A stretch of 64,000 nt of DNA. Origin: Chrysopilus asiliformis. Taxonomy: Eukaryota; Arthropoda; Insecta; Diptera; Rhagionidae. Each line of letters begins with the position of its first letter. Within the stretch, counting starts at the first letter, position 1. The position numbers and the translations under genes are program-made. The stretch covers positions 3,693,828 to 3,757,827 of the forward strand of contig OZ035963.1 in assembly GCA_964034945.1 (NCBI GenBank), in the 5' to 3' direction. Shown in pieces: positions 33,683-44,809 of the stretch. The notes below the pieces were generated by a model. That model did not search any database. It saw only the letters and a list, made by a program, of their open reading frames with translations, and had not been told where the DNA came from.

Positions 33683-36210
33683 GGACATAAGCCTTTCTTA
33701 AGAGATTTTAATTCGATATATCGCATCGGTGACAGCGTGGCTTATTGACTAAGGTACTCACCATACAACTTTCAGATAATGCAAAACACTATTAAAATCA
33801 CTGGAAAACCATATATTAAATTTTTGAAATTATTTCAATAGTATTAGATAATATATGTAATCGTTTTAAATGTCTTGCAATATCTGGTCAGCATTTTTTA
33901 TGCAGTTTTATATTGCAATCGTAATTGATTCTGATTTCTTCAATGCATCCAAAGAAATAATTGAAACATTTTCTCGTTGGCATTCATAAGTGGCAACCAT
34001 TGTTGTTACATTTGTGTGCATACGACTATATAATATTATTCTTGGTGTATTTTTGCTATTAAATTTAACTGCTTTCTATGGAAACTTTTATCGCACATGA
34101 CATCGTTAGCATATAAGAATCTGTCCCTCAGGAACTTTTGCACTTCTTTAATGTACCCAAAGATTGTTGTTGCTGTTGCTGGTGGTTCTTCTCCTTAACT
34201 GATATTCCCTCACTCAAGGCTCATCTGAGACCCGGGTCCAGACTTTACGTCTGCATTTCTACCAATCCGTTCCATCCTTGAGTCAAGTTTTTTTTTTTAG
34301 AAATTTCCTTTTTTCCACTACCTTTTGATGGAACTCCAAATAGGATAGTGACGAAAAAGGGAGCAGCAAACGTTAACGGGTTTAGGGGATTCGGAGATAT
34401 GGAGAATTGTAGGAATCCCTCAAGGAATTTTTTGCTGACTCGGATTCCTTCTGCATTTATGCAATACGGGAATGTGATGAAATTCGAATAATTTTCAGGA
34501 CTCGTTCGTGGCTTCGTCTCTGGATTCGACCATTCTCTGGGAGATATTCGATTTCAGTGGTACACAGAGTTAGTTAAAAAAAATATGCTCGCATTTACAG
34601 GCAGGCTAAGAAAAAAACATTTACGAAAGAAAATGTTCATCGAATTTTCATCGGAATTCTTATGGACTTTGAAAATTTTAATTCGAAAATCACTCGACCG
34701 ATTGAGATGGAATTTTATAGATTTTAATGAAAGGGGCTCGGAATAACAACAAGTAGTTCAAGTACAAGTTGTGGCAAATTTTTAAATTATTTCCTTCAAA
34801 TGAGTTTAAATTTGCCACTCCCCCTTCCCTCTCCCCTCTTCCACCATTGCGAAAATAATTATTTGCCCACGAAAGTTAAATTTTTTGAATTGGCGGTCGA
34901 AAATTTCTGACTTTCTTAAAGAAAAGGTCAAGGGAAAGTTTATAATAATTATGGATTTTTCATGTTGGTCCTGAAACTGTTCAGCCGTGAAATAATTTCT
35001 ACGGGTTCACTTATGCGTCTTCGACTGTAAAAACCGTTGTGAAAGTAGCAATTTATAAAAAGTCCTAGCGAACATATACTCGTCGTAACTGTGAATAACG
35101 ATATATACTTTTCTGTTTCTTTTCCTTGTTGCTGATTTCTTCCTTTTTTCGCTATCACTGACCTATTTTAAAATGCTATACGATATTGTGAGTAATGGTT
35201 GTGAAAAAGGACGAAAGCAACACGCCAGCGGACTGGGATCGTCTAGTTTCGAATATCTATATAGACACTAACAAAATACAATCGTATAACAGTTTTGAAA
35301 ACATGGCGCGTTTTCTAAAAGAACTCGATGATGAAGCTGAACGGGTTATCGAGCTTTGCAATGGAATGAATTCCATTTTCATGGCATTTCTGTGGAATTC
35401 GTTGAGCTAAAAGACTGAAGCAATCATATGTTCTAGTCTGGATATCATAGAAAGAATGCACACATGTACAAAGACGAGATCAACATGCCGCTATAAAGGT
35501 TCATGTATAGAAGGTGGAATCAAGGATATGTGCAGGACCTTGCATCGATGGACCTAAAACTACATCCGCAGAATCTCATATTGTTGGGGAATTTCCAAGA
35601 ATCGATTCCATCTGTCTTCAGTTGCTGTGGTGTCCTTTTTTTCCATACCTCGTTCTATTTGATTCTCCTATAGGATATATGGTGTGCAGTTTTTTTTTCG
35701 CCATTTTCCTGCTGTTCACATACATCCGTGTGCCAGCGATAAATGTCATGAGGGTTATTGCTGGGGTATACCTCATGCAGTTTTCCATAGTTTTATGATG
35801 CTATTTGTTATTATTGAACTTATATTCATGGGATGCTTATCGATGTTATCCATTGATGCACTTGATGCTTTCACATTCATTTAAACTTATGAAATGCTAT
35901 AACGCATAAACAATATTGTTCGATACAAACCCTTTATAATCATATACCAAGCAGTATTTGTTCCTAAGCATCTCGTGTATAAAAAAAATCCACAGAATTT
36001 TTCCAATTAAAAAATATGTATTCGTTAAAAGTTAAACACATGAAGTACCTACTCTTGAGTGAGAGATTAGTTTTTTTTAAATTGAATTAAAATCTATTTT
36101 TTCTAGTGAAGAATATCGCTGTGAACTCCGATATCTGTTAATAACCCAGGAAAGTTCTACAGAAGAAATTAAATCAAATAAATGAAAAAAAAAAACGTTT
36201 AAGTGTGCGA
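33683..36210. other. Mostly non-coding stretch
   Basis: Contains the candidate frame at 35195-35410. Downstream, 35600-35800 reads as a hydrophobic peptide in one frame, but with no start, splice sites or family likeness. Nothing else seen. Confidence 0.45.
35195..35410 (+). CDS. Unrecognised 71-residue open frame
   Basis: Begins with a true ATG and encodes an acidic, soluble peptide: MVVKKDESNTPADWDRLVSN, then a helix-like region with FLKELDDEAERVIELCNGMN. Codon use is less AT-biased than the surrounding noise, with a balanced Asp/Glu/Arg content. No TATA box, splice acceptor, signal peptide or known family is seen. It could be a small gene, an exon or a decayed gene; the following 150 bp has stops in all frames. 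Confidence 0.2.
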   Translation: MVVKKDESNTPADWDRLVSNIYIDTNKIQSYNSFENMARFLKELDDEAERVIELCNGMNSIFMAFLWNSLS

Positions 36211-36415
36211 AAGATTGCTTAACTATTTTATACTAGTGAATCGCGATTAACTATTTTATAATTGCAATTACGAAAAAATTACGAAAATGCAACAAAATAG
36301 TAAATTTTACTACTAAGTTGTTAAATTTGTTATAAAAATATCCGATTTTGACTATTTTAGTAATTGAAATTAACTATTTTCGTTATAGTCCTGATTTCCT
36401 ATTATTAAATAGTTA
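36211..36415. repeat. Cluster of ACTATTT/AAATAGT motifs
   Basis: ACTATTTTA, ACTATTTTC, ACTATTTG and the complement AAATAGTAA or AAATAGTTA occur about eight times in 200 bp, in both orientations, often as TTAACTATTTTATAATTGCA or TTGAAATTAACTATTTTCG. The cluster ends about 50 bp before the mini-me-like element. Confidence 0.6.
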
Positions 36416-36463
36416 GATTTACTATTTGTTTCTTTGTTGGAGAAAGGGATGCTCCAATTGAAT

Positions 36464-36987
36464 TTTTATACCCGTAAGGTGAAACCAAAGGGTATATTAA
36501 CTTTGCCTTACCGTTTGTAACGCCAAGATCCCGTCATCGCACAAAAAAATTAATTATACCAGTGTGTTTAGAATGATGAAAAAAGTTGAATTTAGCATGT
36601 CCGTCCGTCTGTCTGTCTGTCCGTCTGTCTGTCCGTCTGTCTGTCTGTCTGTGGCGCGGATTGCGGGCCCACGGATTGAGCTAGAGACTTGAAATTTTGC
36701 GTGGATCCGTTTTCCGTAAAATGCGAGGCTAAGTTCGTTAATGGGCAAAAATATCTCAAAAACGGAGCATCTTATCAAAAAAGTCCAAGAACAAAAGTTA
36801 TTTAGGATGTGATTCTACATAAAACTCCCATACATCAAAATCCGATTGGAATAAATTTTAAAAAATCTTATTGGAAAGTTTGACTTCAAAGTGGAATTTT
36901 GGTATAACTGTTCGAATTTTGATACGAATATCACCATACGGGTCTCCAATGATTGCCAGATTGGCAATTATAGCTTTTGTTATGTTT
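36464..36987 (+). mobile_element. mini-me-like element, copy 1
   Basis: Starts TTTTTATACCCGTAAGGTGA, contains a small TATACCC...GGGTATA hairpin and a (GTCY)n microsatellite at about 36600-36652, and ends with TCACCATACGGG (36931-36942), an inverted form of its start, plus about 45 bp shared with copy 2. Dipteran mini-me elements are known for a GTCY proto-microsatellite, and TATACCC hairpins with GTCY runs are common in fly genomes. Copy 1 lacks about 60 bp present in copy 2, including a G-run. A fragment near 37293-37316 repeats ATCTCAAAAACGG-GCAT in reverse. Confidence 0.65.
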
Positions 36988-37018
36988 TATGTATGAAAAA
37001 GTTAAGTAAAATCATATT

Positions 37019-37266
37019 TGAGGCGTTAAAAGCTAGAGTGGACCAAGCCACATAATCGAGTTTTTGAAGCTTTTCCACTTTTGTACTATTATTGACTGTA
37101 AATTTTTGAAAAAAAACATTCTGTGGACTTTATTACTCAATGTTGAAATGTTGTTTTGTGCATCCAAACATTTTTATCTAAAAACTCACTCGCAATAATG
37201 ATTCAAACACAAAAAAATTCACGATTTCGACATGTGGGTTGGTCCATTCTAGCTTTTAACGCCTCA
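37019..37266. mobile_element. 248-bp element with 35-bp terminal inverted repeats
   Basis: TGAGGCGTTAAAAGCTAGA and the following 16 bases (to GCCACAT) at the left end are matched in inverse at 37232-37266 with two differences (A/G and C/G positions). The interior is AT-rich with no frame. The element lies about 30 bp past mini-me-like copy 1. No clear target duplication, and no second copy in the window. Confidence 0.75.
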
Positions 37267-38772
37267 TTTCATACATTGTTGTTTCGATACAATGCCCCGT
37301 TTTTGAGATAATTATATATAGCCTATTTTACAATCAGGCATATCTTAAAATTTGTCTAATATTATGAAAAACGTTTTTACGAGGGAATTTTTGTATTCCC
37401 ACCCATTTTTTTTCTATTTTTAGCTCAAAAAAACTTTACAAATTCCCTGAAATATAAATGTCGGATTTTTCCTATCTCTCACTTTACGAAAAAGTGAATT
37501 CCTTTCATTTTTACCTTTGAAAAAGAAATTTTTGTAATTAAGTGAAACCTTAAACTAATAAAATTTTAATCGATTCAAGAAAATTACCTAAGATATTTCC
37601 CTATTATTGTCCACACAAATTAATTAAATCGAGAATAAAAGATGGTAGACTGAGAGAAGCCAAAATTTAACTAATTTCCATCAACTTTCACACAATTTAA
37701 ATTCCATTGCTTTAACTTTCTAAAACAAATAAAAATCAAACTAAATAAAACAAGTACAAAAAAAAGAGATCTTTGTCGCCATTATAAATGAATTTCTCCT
37801 GTTGTATTTACGAAGTTCATTCCTTATATACCCGCTAACCACTGTGGCTCCTCTAACACATTTTATCACTAAAAGTACTAAAATTTTCAATGTTTGGGCT
37901 CCGGGTGTCCAAAAGACTATGACGTCGGCGAAAACGACACGGCGACCGACGTCGATGTCTACATCAGTTTGAAAACATTAGAGTGAAAGGAAGTCCAGAT
38001 ACAGAGGGAAAAATAACCAAGTTTCTCATCGAGTTAAGGGAAATTACGGAGTAAGTTTTTTATTCAATTGGAAAAATCTGATTTTGTATGCGGGAAAGTT
38101 TCGAATTTTTGGGGGCACTGACTTGGATTTTCCATGGAATCTAAAGAAGATATTTCTCTATCTATTAGATGGTATTTGCTATTCTCGGATCTGTAGATAT
38201 TTTATCCATTTAGCAGAAGTGAGCGACACACACTATCTTTACTATCTACTATATTATATAAAGTTCCGTCGTGTACTATCGTAATATAATGGTATAACCG
38301 AAAGACTATAGAGATGGCAGGTAAGGTTTAGCAAATACGTAGATTAGGTTAAAATTTCCACAATTTTTTTCGGCATCTAATGGAAACTAGTATCTATTTT
38401 GGTATATCGGATTCGAGTTACCCTGAATAAGTAATCCTATTTAACTACAAGCCGTGCGAATTTTGACCCTGGGTAACATCTGTGTCTGCGAACCATTTAT
38501 GTTATGAAACTAAATTGGATAAACCTGTAGTACTTCGCCATATCTGATTATGTTACATAACTGAGAATATTCTCGAATGTTCATTGCATATTACATGATG
38601 TTTTTAGTTTTTTGATTATTTGTTACGGATTTTTTTTACTTTAATTTGATTTTGTTAGCCCACATTAACTTACATGAGCTTGTATCATTTGTTAATAGTA
38701 GTGATACGGACGTGATTTGAGAAAATATTTGCATTTAAAACGAACTGAAATCGTGTTCTGTATGTAATAAAA
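37267..38772. other. Non-coding stretch
   Basis: No gene recognised. A short GC-richer patch (CGACGTCGATGTC type) lies near 37930-37960, and a similar GACGTCATAGCGACCGACAA sequence at about 47371 hints at a further weak repeat. Confidence 0.5.
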
Positions 38773-38940
38773 GAATCCCGATAATTCGTATTTCAAGGGA
38801 CCAGCAAATTCATACGAATTAGCGGGATATACGAATTATCGGGGTATGAATTATCGGGATTTTTTTCAAGGGACCAGCAAATTCATACAAATTAGCGGGA
38901 TATACGAATTATAGGGGTATGAATTATCGGGATTCTACTG
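38773..38940. mobile_element. pogo-like element with internal duplication
   Basis: The right end reads ATTATCGGGATTCTACTG followed by TA. Inverted, this is CAGTAGAATCCCGATAAT, a pogo/Tigger-type terminus with a TA target. The left end GAATCCCGATAATTCGTA matches it but has lost CAGTA. Inside, a segment of about 85 bp starting CAAGGGACCAGCAAATTCAT occurs twice in tandem (38794 and 38868), so the terminal module has been duplicated. No coding capacity. Confidence 0.65.
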
Positions 38941-39860
38941 TAGTTTGAATCTATTTGGTAACCTTTTTGAACTACGTAGAATTGGTGTGAAAAACGAAAT
39001 CCTTCGACAAAACAATCTTTTGAAATCAGAAAAAATTACGCGATTTTGTATAACCGTTCCATACATTATTTGGGTCCCCGTAAATCAAAACTTCTGTTAC
39101 ACATTGTTTTGATGAGCGAAATATTAAAATGTTTTTTTCCCACATACAAAATCAGAGAAAAAATCCAAGGAACCGAAGTCTTTTTTAGACTTACTTAAAA
39201 TGTACGATCCAATCACAATAGTGGAATCACTGTGCAGTGTACATATACACAGTATACACAAAAACCCAAAGCCCCATTTATGTCAGCCGCTAACGTCACG
39301 GTTGACTTAAATCCGAATTGTAATATGTTTTGGATCCATGAAACTAAGTCCATTGGTGTATGTCCTCGAGTCTTGTAGGTCTTGTAGTAAGAATCATTGA
39401 ATCTCTGATCTGAATTGCGAGTTTGACGTCACTTCTGATCATCTATGGTTTAAAGTGTTATTATAAATATTTTAAAGAATTTTTTATTATATAATCAATT
39501 TCTGGTTTCCGTGATATTTTTAGCTTGAACTACCAAATAAATTCACTCTCAAAATAAAATGAAAAATTCCAACCGATGAAAATTTCATGACAGTTGAATT
39601 AAAAGAAGTGCGGTTTTTTGTGGTAAAAGATTGTTTTCTTTACTTTAGCTACTTTAGTTACTTAAATGACAACAAAAAATTACTTTCGTGCTCCATTTAA
39701 AAATGCAAATATAGGTCCCTTACTTGTACTGTGATCGAATTTGTTGAATATAGATTAAATTACACAAAAATGTCTGGTATGAAAATTATGTAATAAAAAA
39801 TAACAAAAAATGTGATAATATTGAAAAATTGAAAGTATATTCGACAGCTGAAAGAATTGG
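38941..39860. other. Upstream region of the cuticle gene
   Basis: Very AT-rich. Apart from the 38-bp repeat at 39275-39312 no structure is clear. Regulatory sites for moulting-linked expression would be expected here, but I could not pick out a convincing hormone-response element. Confidence 0.4.
39275..39312. repeat. Small palindromic element, core copy
   Basis: CATTTATGTCAGCCGCTAAC, then GTCACGGTTGACTTAAAT, shares its GCTAACGTCACGGTTGAC core exactly with 7950-7967. It lies about 590 bp upstream of the cuticle gene promoter. Confidence 0.65.
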
Positions 39861-39898
39861 TATATAAATGAACTGAAAATTTGTTGAAATTATCATTA
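39861..39898 (+). promoter_or_regulatory. Core promoter of the cuticle gene
   Basis: TATATAAA at 39861-39868 is followed by an initiator-like TCATTA at 39893-39898. With the A at 39895 as +1, the TATA box starts at -34 and the 5' UTR is about 70 bases. A second initiator match, TCAGTT at 39925, lies too far from the TATA box to be its partner but could be an alternative start. Confidence 0.65.
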
Positions 39899-39964
39899 AT
39901 TCAACTCCCGTTGAGTGTAATACATCAGTTCGTTTGTTATACTTACCTGTTGACAATAATAACC

Positions 39965-40731
39965 ATGAATAAGGTATGATAGCGTCGGTTGTATTTAGAA
40001 CAAGTTTTTGAAAGTCCGAATTTTGTGATCAACAATTTTTTTTATTCGTCTTTCTTCCACAGCTTCTGATCAGTTGTGCTCTCTTATCGGCTGTGGCTTT
40101 GGCCATTCCAGTCCATCAAGATGACCATTACGATCAGCATTCTGAGCCCCATTACGAATTTGGATACTCCGTTGAGGATAAGCACACAGGAGATGTGAAG
40201 AATCAGCACGAAAGCCGCCACCACGATCAGGTGCAGGGCGAATACTCCTTGGTTGAACCCGATGGTCACGTTCGCAACGTGAAATACCACGCTGACAAAC
40301 ATAGCGGATTCAATGCTGTTGTCCACCGTGAAGCCACCCTTCATCACGCTCCCCAACATGGAGGACATGGCCACCAACAAATCGTGCAATTGGCTCACAA
40401 TGACGGACACGGCCATGGAATCGCATTGGGAAACATCGGCGGAAACGCTCACGGACATGGAATCTCATCATTGGGACACAGCGGCGGAGTCGGTTTGGTA
40501 AACTTGGGGGGACACGGAATTGGCCATGGACACGGAATCGCATTGGGAAATATTGGTGGTAGCTCCCATGGTCATGGAATCTTGTCTGACAATCTCGGAG
40601 GACATGGCTCGCATAGATCAGCAGGACACAATAACGGTGGGCACCATGAAGTTACCGGAACTTCCACCGTTTACTTGCACGCTCATCATGGCAGCGGTCA
40701 CAATCAAAACGTGCACGGACATCACTATTAA
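39965..40731 (+). CDS. RR-2 cuticle protein, His/Gly-rich
   Basis: Two exons, 39965-39973 (Met-Asn-Lys) and 40063-40731, around an 89-base GT...AG intron, give 225 residues. A tiny first exon carrying the first codons is typical of insect cuticle genes. Residues 1-17 form a signal peptide ([14 protein letters not shown]) with likely cleavage after Ala17. Residues 31-92 are the Rebers-Riddiford RR-2 chitin-binding domain: [42 protein letters not shown]. The tail (93-225) is dominated by Gly and His with a [13 protein letters not shown] module duplicated 39 residues apart (about 118-137 and 157-176) and ends HGHHY. The protein is secreted to the exoskeleton, where RR-2 proteins bind chitin in stiff cuticle; the His residues may take part in sclerotisation cross-links (inference). 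All motifs are intact. It stands alone in this window, whereas such genes often cluster. Confidence 0.95.
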
Positions 40732-40775
40732 ATTTTTTCATTAGACAAATTTTTTATTGGTTCAAATTGATATTG

Positions 40776-40781
40776 AATACA
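40776..40781 (+). terminator. Likely native poly(A) signal (AATACA)
   Basis: A variant hexamer AATACA 45 bases past the stop is followed by GT-rich TTGTGTTGTAAAAAAGG. An ATTAAA overlapping the stop codon (40727-40732) is too early to be attractive. The first canonical AATAAA is at 40896-40901, inside the MITE downstream. Confidence 0.4.
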
Positions 40782-40881
40782 AATTGTGTTGTAAAAAAGG
40801 AGGGTTTTTATTTATTGCTAGTTTTCAAATCCTTGTTATGCAACTGCTTAAAATCTACCTTACCTGAATTTTCTTAAGACA

Positions 40882-41051
40882 TACTCAGAAAAAATAATAA
40901 AGCTGATCTAAGTCAACTTTTTGACAAGGCGACTCGGGCCTGACATTGGATCTTCAGGTGAACGCGCGTCCAGCATAGGCTAAATTTCCGTGCAATAAGC
41001 CAATTACGCCGCACGCAAGTCGGCGACTTTTACTCCTTTTTTCTGAGTGTA
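40882..41051 (-). mobile_element. CACTCAG MITE, copy 3, shorter relative
   Basis: TACTCAGAAAAAATAATAAAG at the left and TTTTTTCTGAGTGTA at the right form the terminal repeats, with TA at both edges. Read in reverse it shares CGGCGTAATTGGC, GCGCGTTCACCTG and TGTCAAAAAGTTGACTTAG with copies 1 and 2, but is about 100 bp shorter and well diverged, so it represents an older subfamily. It starts 150 bp after the cuticle gene stop codon. Confidence 0.75.
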
Positions 41052-42548
41052 CAACATTATTCAATTTCCTTGAAACGATGCAGTTGAAAATTGGAGTGTA
41101 ATTTTCTATATGGAAAAAAACCCCTCCATCTTATCCCCTTTGCATGCTAAATTCTAAACTACTGCTTTCAATTTAAAGCAAACGTAGAAACTTAGTCCAC
41201 TAAATATAATTCGACTTTCATCAAAATAGTCTCAAAACTTATAGAGAACATTCAACTTACCAAACGGATGCTAACTAAATTTTAAATAACTTAAACTCCG
41301 CTCTACGGAATGAACTTCACGCACATTAATCTGATTTTGTCACTCCCTAATTACATTTTTAATTAAAAAAATGAAAAAAAGATTAGTAATACTGCAGGAA
41401 TCAAATTTAATTCTTCAATTTCAAAGCCATCCATGGAAAGTATTTAACACCCGATATCTCAATTGACATCTTGAGCACCCGCAGACACCGGTCACCATCA
41501 TTTCAGAGCACGAGTCACTACCATGAGCCCTAAATGTAAATGAATAAAAATGAGTTAACGATTTGTGGAATCCGGAATTGGCCGGTGCGGGGGGAAATGC
41601 GAAAAAAACCCTTAGAAAAATAATGAAAGCAATCTTCCAATCTCACGGGATTAATTAAGGTTCTATTTTCATTCAAAGTCGAGGTCCAGCGTAAACGCGA
41701 GCCACAATTTAATGGATCCTGTTCCTGTTTTCCTACTCTCTCCACTTCACCCTGGAACAGACAAAGCACGAAGCGGAATGCGAACCTCGTATAGATGAAT
41801 ACGTACGCATTCCGTTGGGTGAATTCCACTTGTATATCGTTTTGCCCTTTTCTGTTTCAATGCTATGCTATTTCCTTAATTAAAACGAACTAATAATAGG
41901 GACAAAGTGTGTAAGCGCGTTCCATAATACCGCCACCCTCTAAAACATCTCATCCACGATTGCGTTCAATAGTTGTAAAGGGGAGTAAAGGTCCATCGTC
42001 CACTGGCAATGACGTTATTGTCACTACAGAGTAGAACTAATAGCACAATTCGAAAAAGCAAAAGAAAAAAAATTCCAAAGATTCCAAGGGTGAGTTTTAT
42101 CTAATGGACTGTTGTGGTACGATTTTCCGGGTATCCTTGCGCTATCCCCAGCATTTAGACTTTCTTTATTGAAAATTCCTTTTGACACCCCTGCGAAATT
42201 ACTTCCGAAAAAAAAGACAATGTTGTCAATGGTGATTCCATTCATTACTGTGCGACACTTTAGCTTTAAGATTGCGTAGATGGAAGATTTTAATTTTTCT
42301 AGAGTGACTAGAACGTAGACATGCTGTTGCCGGGGTAAAATATTTTATATGCGTTTTAGAAATACGGAAAAAATTAATAAATCACTTTCTGAACAACTTT
42401 TGAGAAGATAACCTTGCAAGATCTTCGGATAAAAATTTCATCTTTTTGGCATCAAGTTCACAGGCAGTGACTTTTAAATAACTTATTGATCAGTTACCCA
42501 AAAAAAAACGAAAAATAAAATAAAAAGGATATTCGTGATATCATTATA
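41052..42548. other. Non-coding stretch
   Basis: No gene or element recognised. The minus-strand frame at 41530-41829 has no recognisable content. Confidence 0.5.
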
Positions 42549-42838
42549 GGGGCTTCGGGTTTTCACTTTTAATTTCCAACATCAGATTCGTGATCAGCGA
42601 CCTCAAAAATCCCGTAATGTTAATTAGCTCGGGATAATAATTATTATCGCGAGAATTAAGGAAAAAAATGTCCTTACAGGACCTTAACGGAATTTTCCTA
42701 AATTTAAATCTAGTGCAATCGATTTTTTTTATCACCGAAATTTTTTTTTGAAGTAGGTAATTTGTAAAAATTTTGGAAATTTTCGCCCTCGTTTTTAAAT
42801 GACCGATTAACTTCTATGGCATACAAGCTCTCTACTCG
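42549..42838 (+). mobile_element. GATCAGCGACC-family repeat, copy 1
   Basis: Matches 60109-60349 along its length: GCTTCGGGTTTTCA, TGATCAGCGACCTCAAAAAT, TGTCCTTACAGGACCTTAAC and a well-kept end ATGGCATACAAGCTCTCTA. The ATTCGTGATCAGCGACCTC motif also occurs in the foldback block at 32.5-32.8 kb and, in reverse, at 51.2 kb. No coding frame is shared between copies. Confidence 0.6.
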
Positions 42839-44669
42839 TTGAGTATGGGGTTCCTCAGAAGGCATTTAGTTTAATCGATTGAACGGTTTTAGAGTTAGAA
42901 CTTAAAAACAGCTAAAAGGCTAGGATTTTGTTTTATATTCTTTTGAATTTTACTGATCTTTTCGAAAACGCACAATCAGCTGCTCTGAGGCAAAAACCAC
43001 TTGATTAATTGAACTAAAATATTCTAAAAGAGATTTTGGAATGTTTTTCTTTAATTTTTGATGGTGGTTTGCTGGTATCATTTGGAATCATTTTTGAAAC
43101 ATGAGTTTTTTAACCGTTTATAGACTAACCAGTATTTTTTTTTGTGGAGTCAGCATTGAGCCAACATAAATATTCATAAAGCATAAATTAGACACCATTG
43201 AATAAATTATAAGCCGATTTTAATACAGGGAATAAATTAATTAGTCCCTTTTGCGATTCGCCTTAAAACTATCCGTATCAAAAATAAATAAATAACTGAT
43301 GAATAAAATGGTATCAAATTTACCCAAAAAAGGGTTTGTAGATTGGCATAATATTTATATGAAAAATTTAAAAAAATAATGAAAAAAAACACATTTGCAT
43401 ATATTGAAAAGCTAATTTTCATCCTGTTGCTACATCAAGTATAATCTGTTTCATCCGCCAGCTCTAAATGTGTCTCATGCATAAACAGGATACAAGGATA
43501 ATTGGTATATAGACCTAGGTAACCATGCATTTTAAAACCTAACCGATTATGTCAGTAAACTCCCACCATCATCGCAATTATTTAGTGTAAAACATATGCG
43601 TATTTATATATGTGTGTGTATGTTAATCGTAATTGTGTAAATTTTTAATCAGAAATTATCTGATTAGCCTGCATATGTATGTTTAATACTGATATTTCGA
43701 GCACTTTGCATATGCAAGCTGGGCTGGTAAGGACGGCTTAACCATCATCCGCCGCCAGTGTGGCCAACAATCGCTGTATAATCCACATTTACATATGAAT
43801 ATGGTTAAGGTATAGTTAGTTATTGTATGGAATTATCTCAATCTCAATATATTCATTCGGTGTTCGCATTGATAATATAGATATATAAATTGCCCAGCAT
43901 TGAAATCCACCCTGAACTCGGGAAAATGAATGGAAATTCCCACTTCGAAGTGAGTATATGTGCGAATCAACCACTAAATATAGACGCAGGTAGGCAGGTA
44001 AAACGATCTACATTAGCATCGTTAATTGTACACATATATTGTCCAATATAAATTAACAAATTTAGTAGGCTTTTGAAGCCCGTATAGATGAAGGAGCTTA
44101 TTTGGAATCAACTCGCATAATCCTACGTTCAGCGGATTAGAGCGTAAGGGATATAGTAAAACTCCATATCCGCCGTTCATATGCAATGCAATTATCCCCT
44201 CAAAATACAATACTTACCATTATTCACGCTCATATGTGAACGATTATGCTGGGATACGACAAACACGGTATACCGGCTCTCATTATCGACAACAAAATCA
44301 TTGTTTCCACCCTCACATGGGTTAACGAATTTCCATTATAGGTAGAGGTATATCAAAATCTATTAATTATAGTGCGAAGTATGGAAAAATCGACTAGTTG
44401 ATAGTGTAAAAATTTAATTGAAAATTGTTTTTCTTATTTTTAACGGTTTGTCACAATCGATTAACGTCATTTTAGTGATGATTTCTTTTTGCCACAGCCG
44501 AAAAAACGTTTAAAAAATATTTCTGGTGGAATGAGGAGGGCGATTAAATGACAAAGATTTCCATTTTTTTCGAAAGCGGCTTGTCGACATTTTCTTGATA
44601 ATGGCTTGTCAGAATTTTCTCGAAAACGGTTTGTTAGAATTTCCCTGAAAACGCGGCTTGTCGGAGGGA
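42839..44669. other. Non-coding stretch
   Basis: A short GT microsatellite lies at about 43610-43620. The region 43560-44330 looks like single-copy sequence with octamer-like TTTGCATATGCAAG at about 43706. No gene. Confidence 0.45.
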
Positions 44670-44809
44670 GGGGGGGGGGGGGGAGGTATGCATTACTGTG
44701 AGGCGCTACTAAACTCTAAATAAAAAATCACGAAAATGTAAGACGAGGGAAGGGAGGCGAGAGGGTCCGGTTACAGTTTGAAATTAGCGTGGCGTATTCT
44801 ATGGTCGAC
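44670..44809 (+). mobile_element. TACGTCAC-family MITE, partial copy
   Basis: A 14-G run (44670-44683), then CTACTAAACTCTAAATAAAA and ATCACGAAAATG, and the right end TTTGAAATTAGCGTGGCGTA. It is in the same orientation as, and about 0.8 kb from, the full copy at 45.6 kb. The left terminus is missing. Confidence 0.6.
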
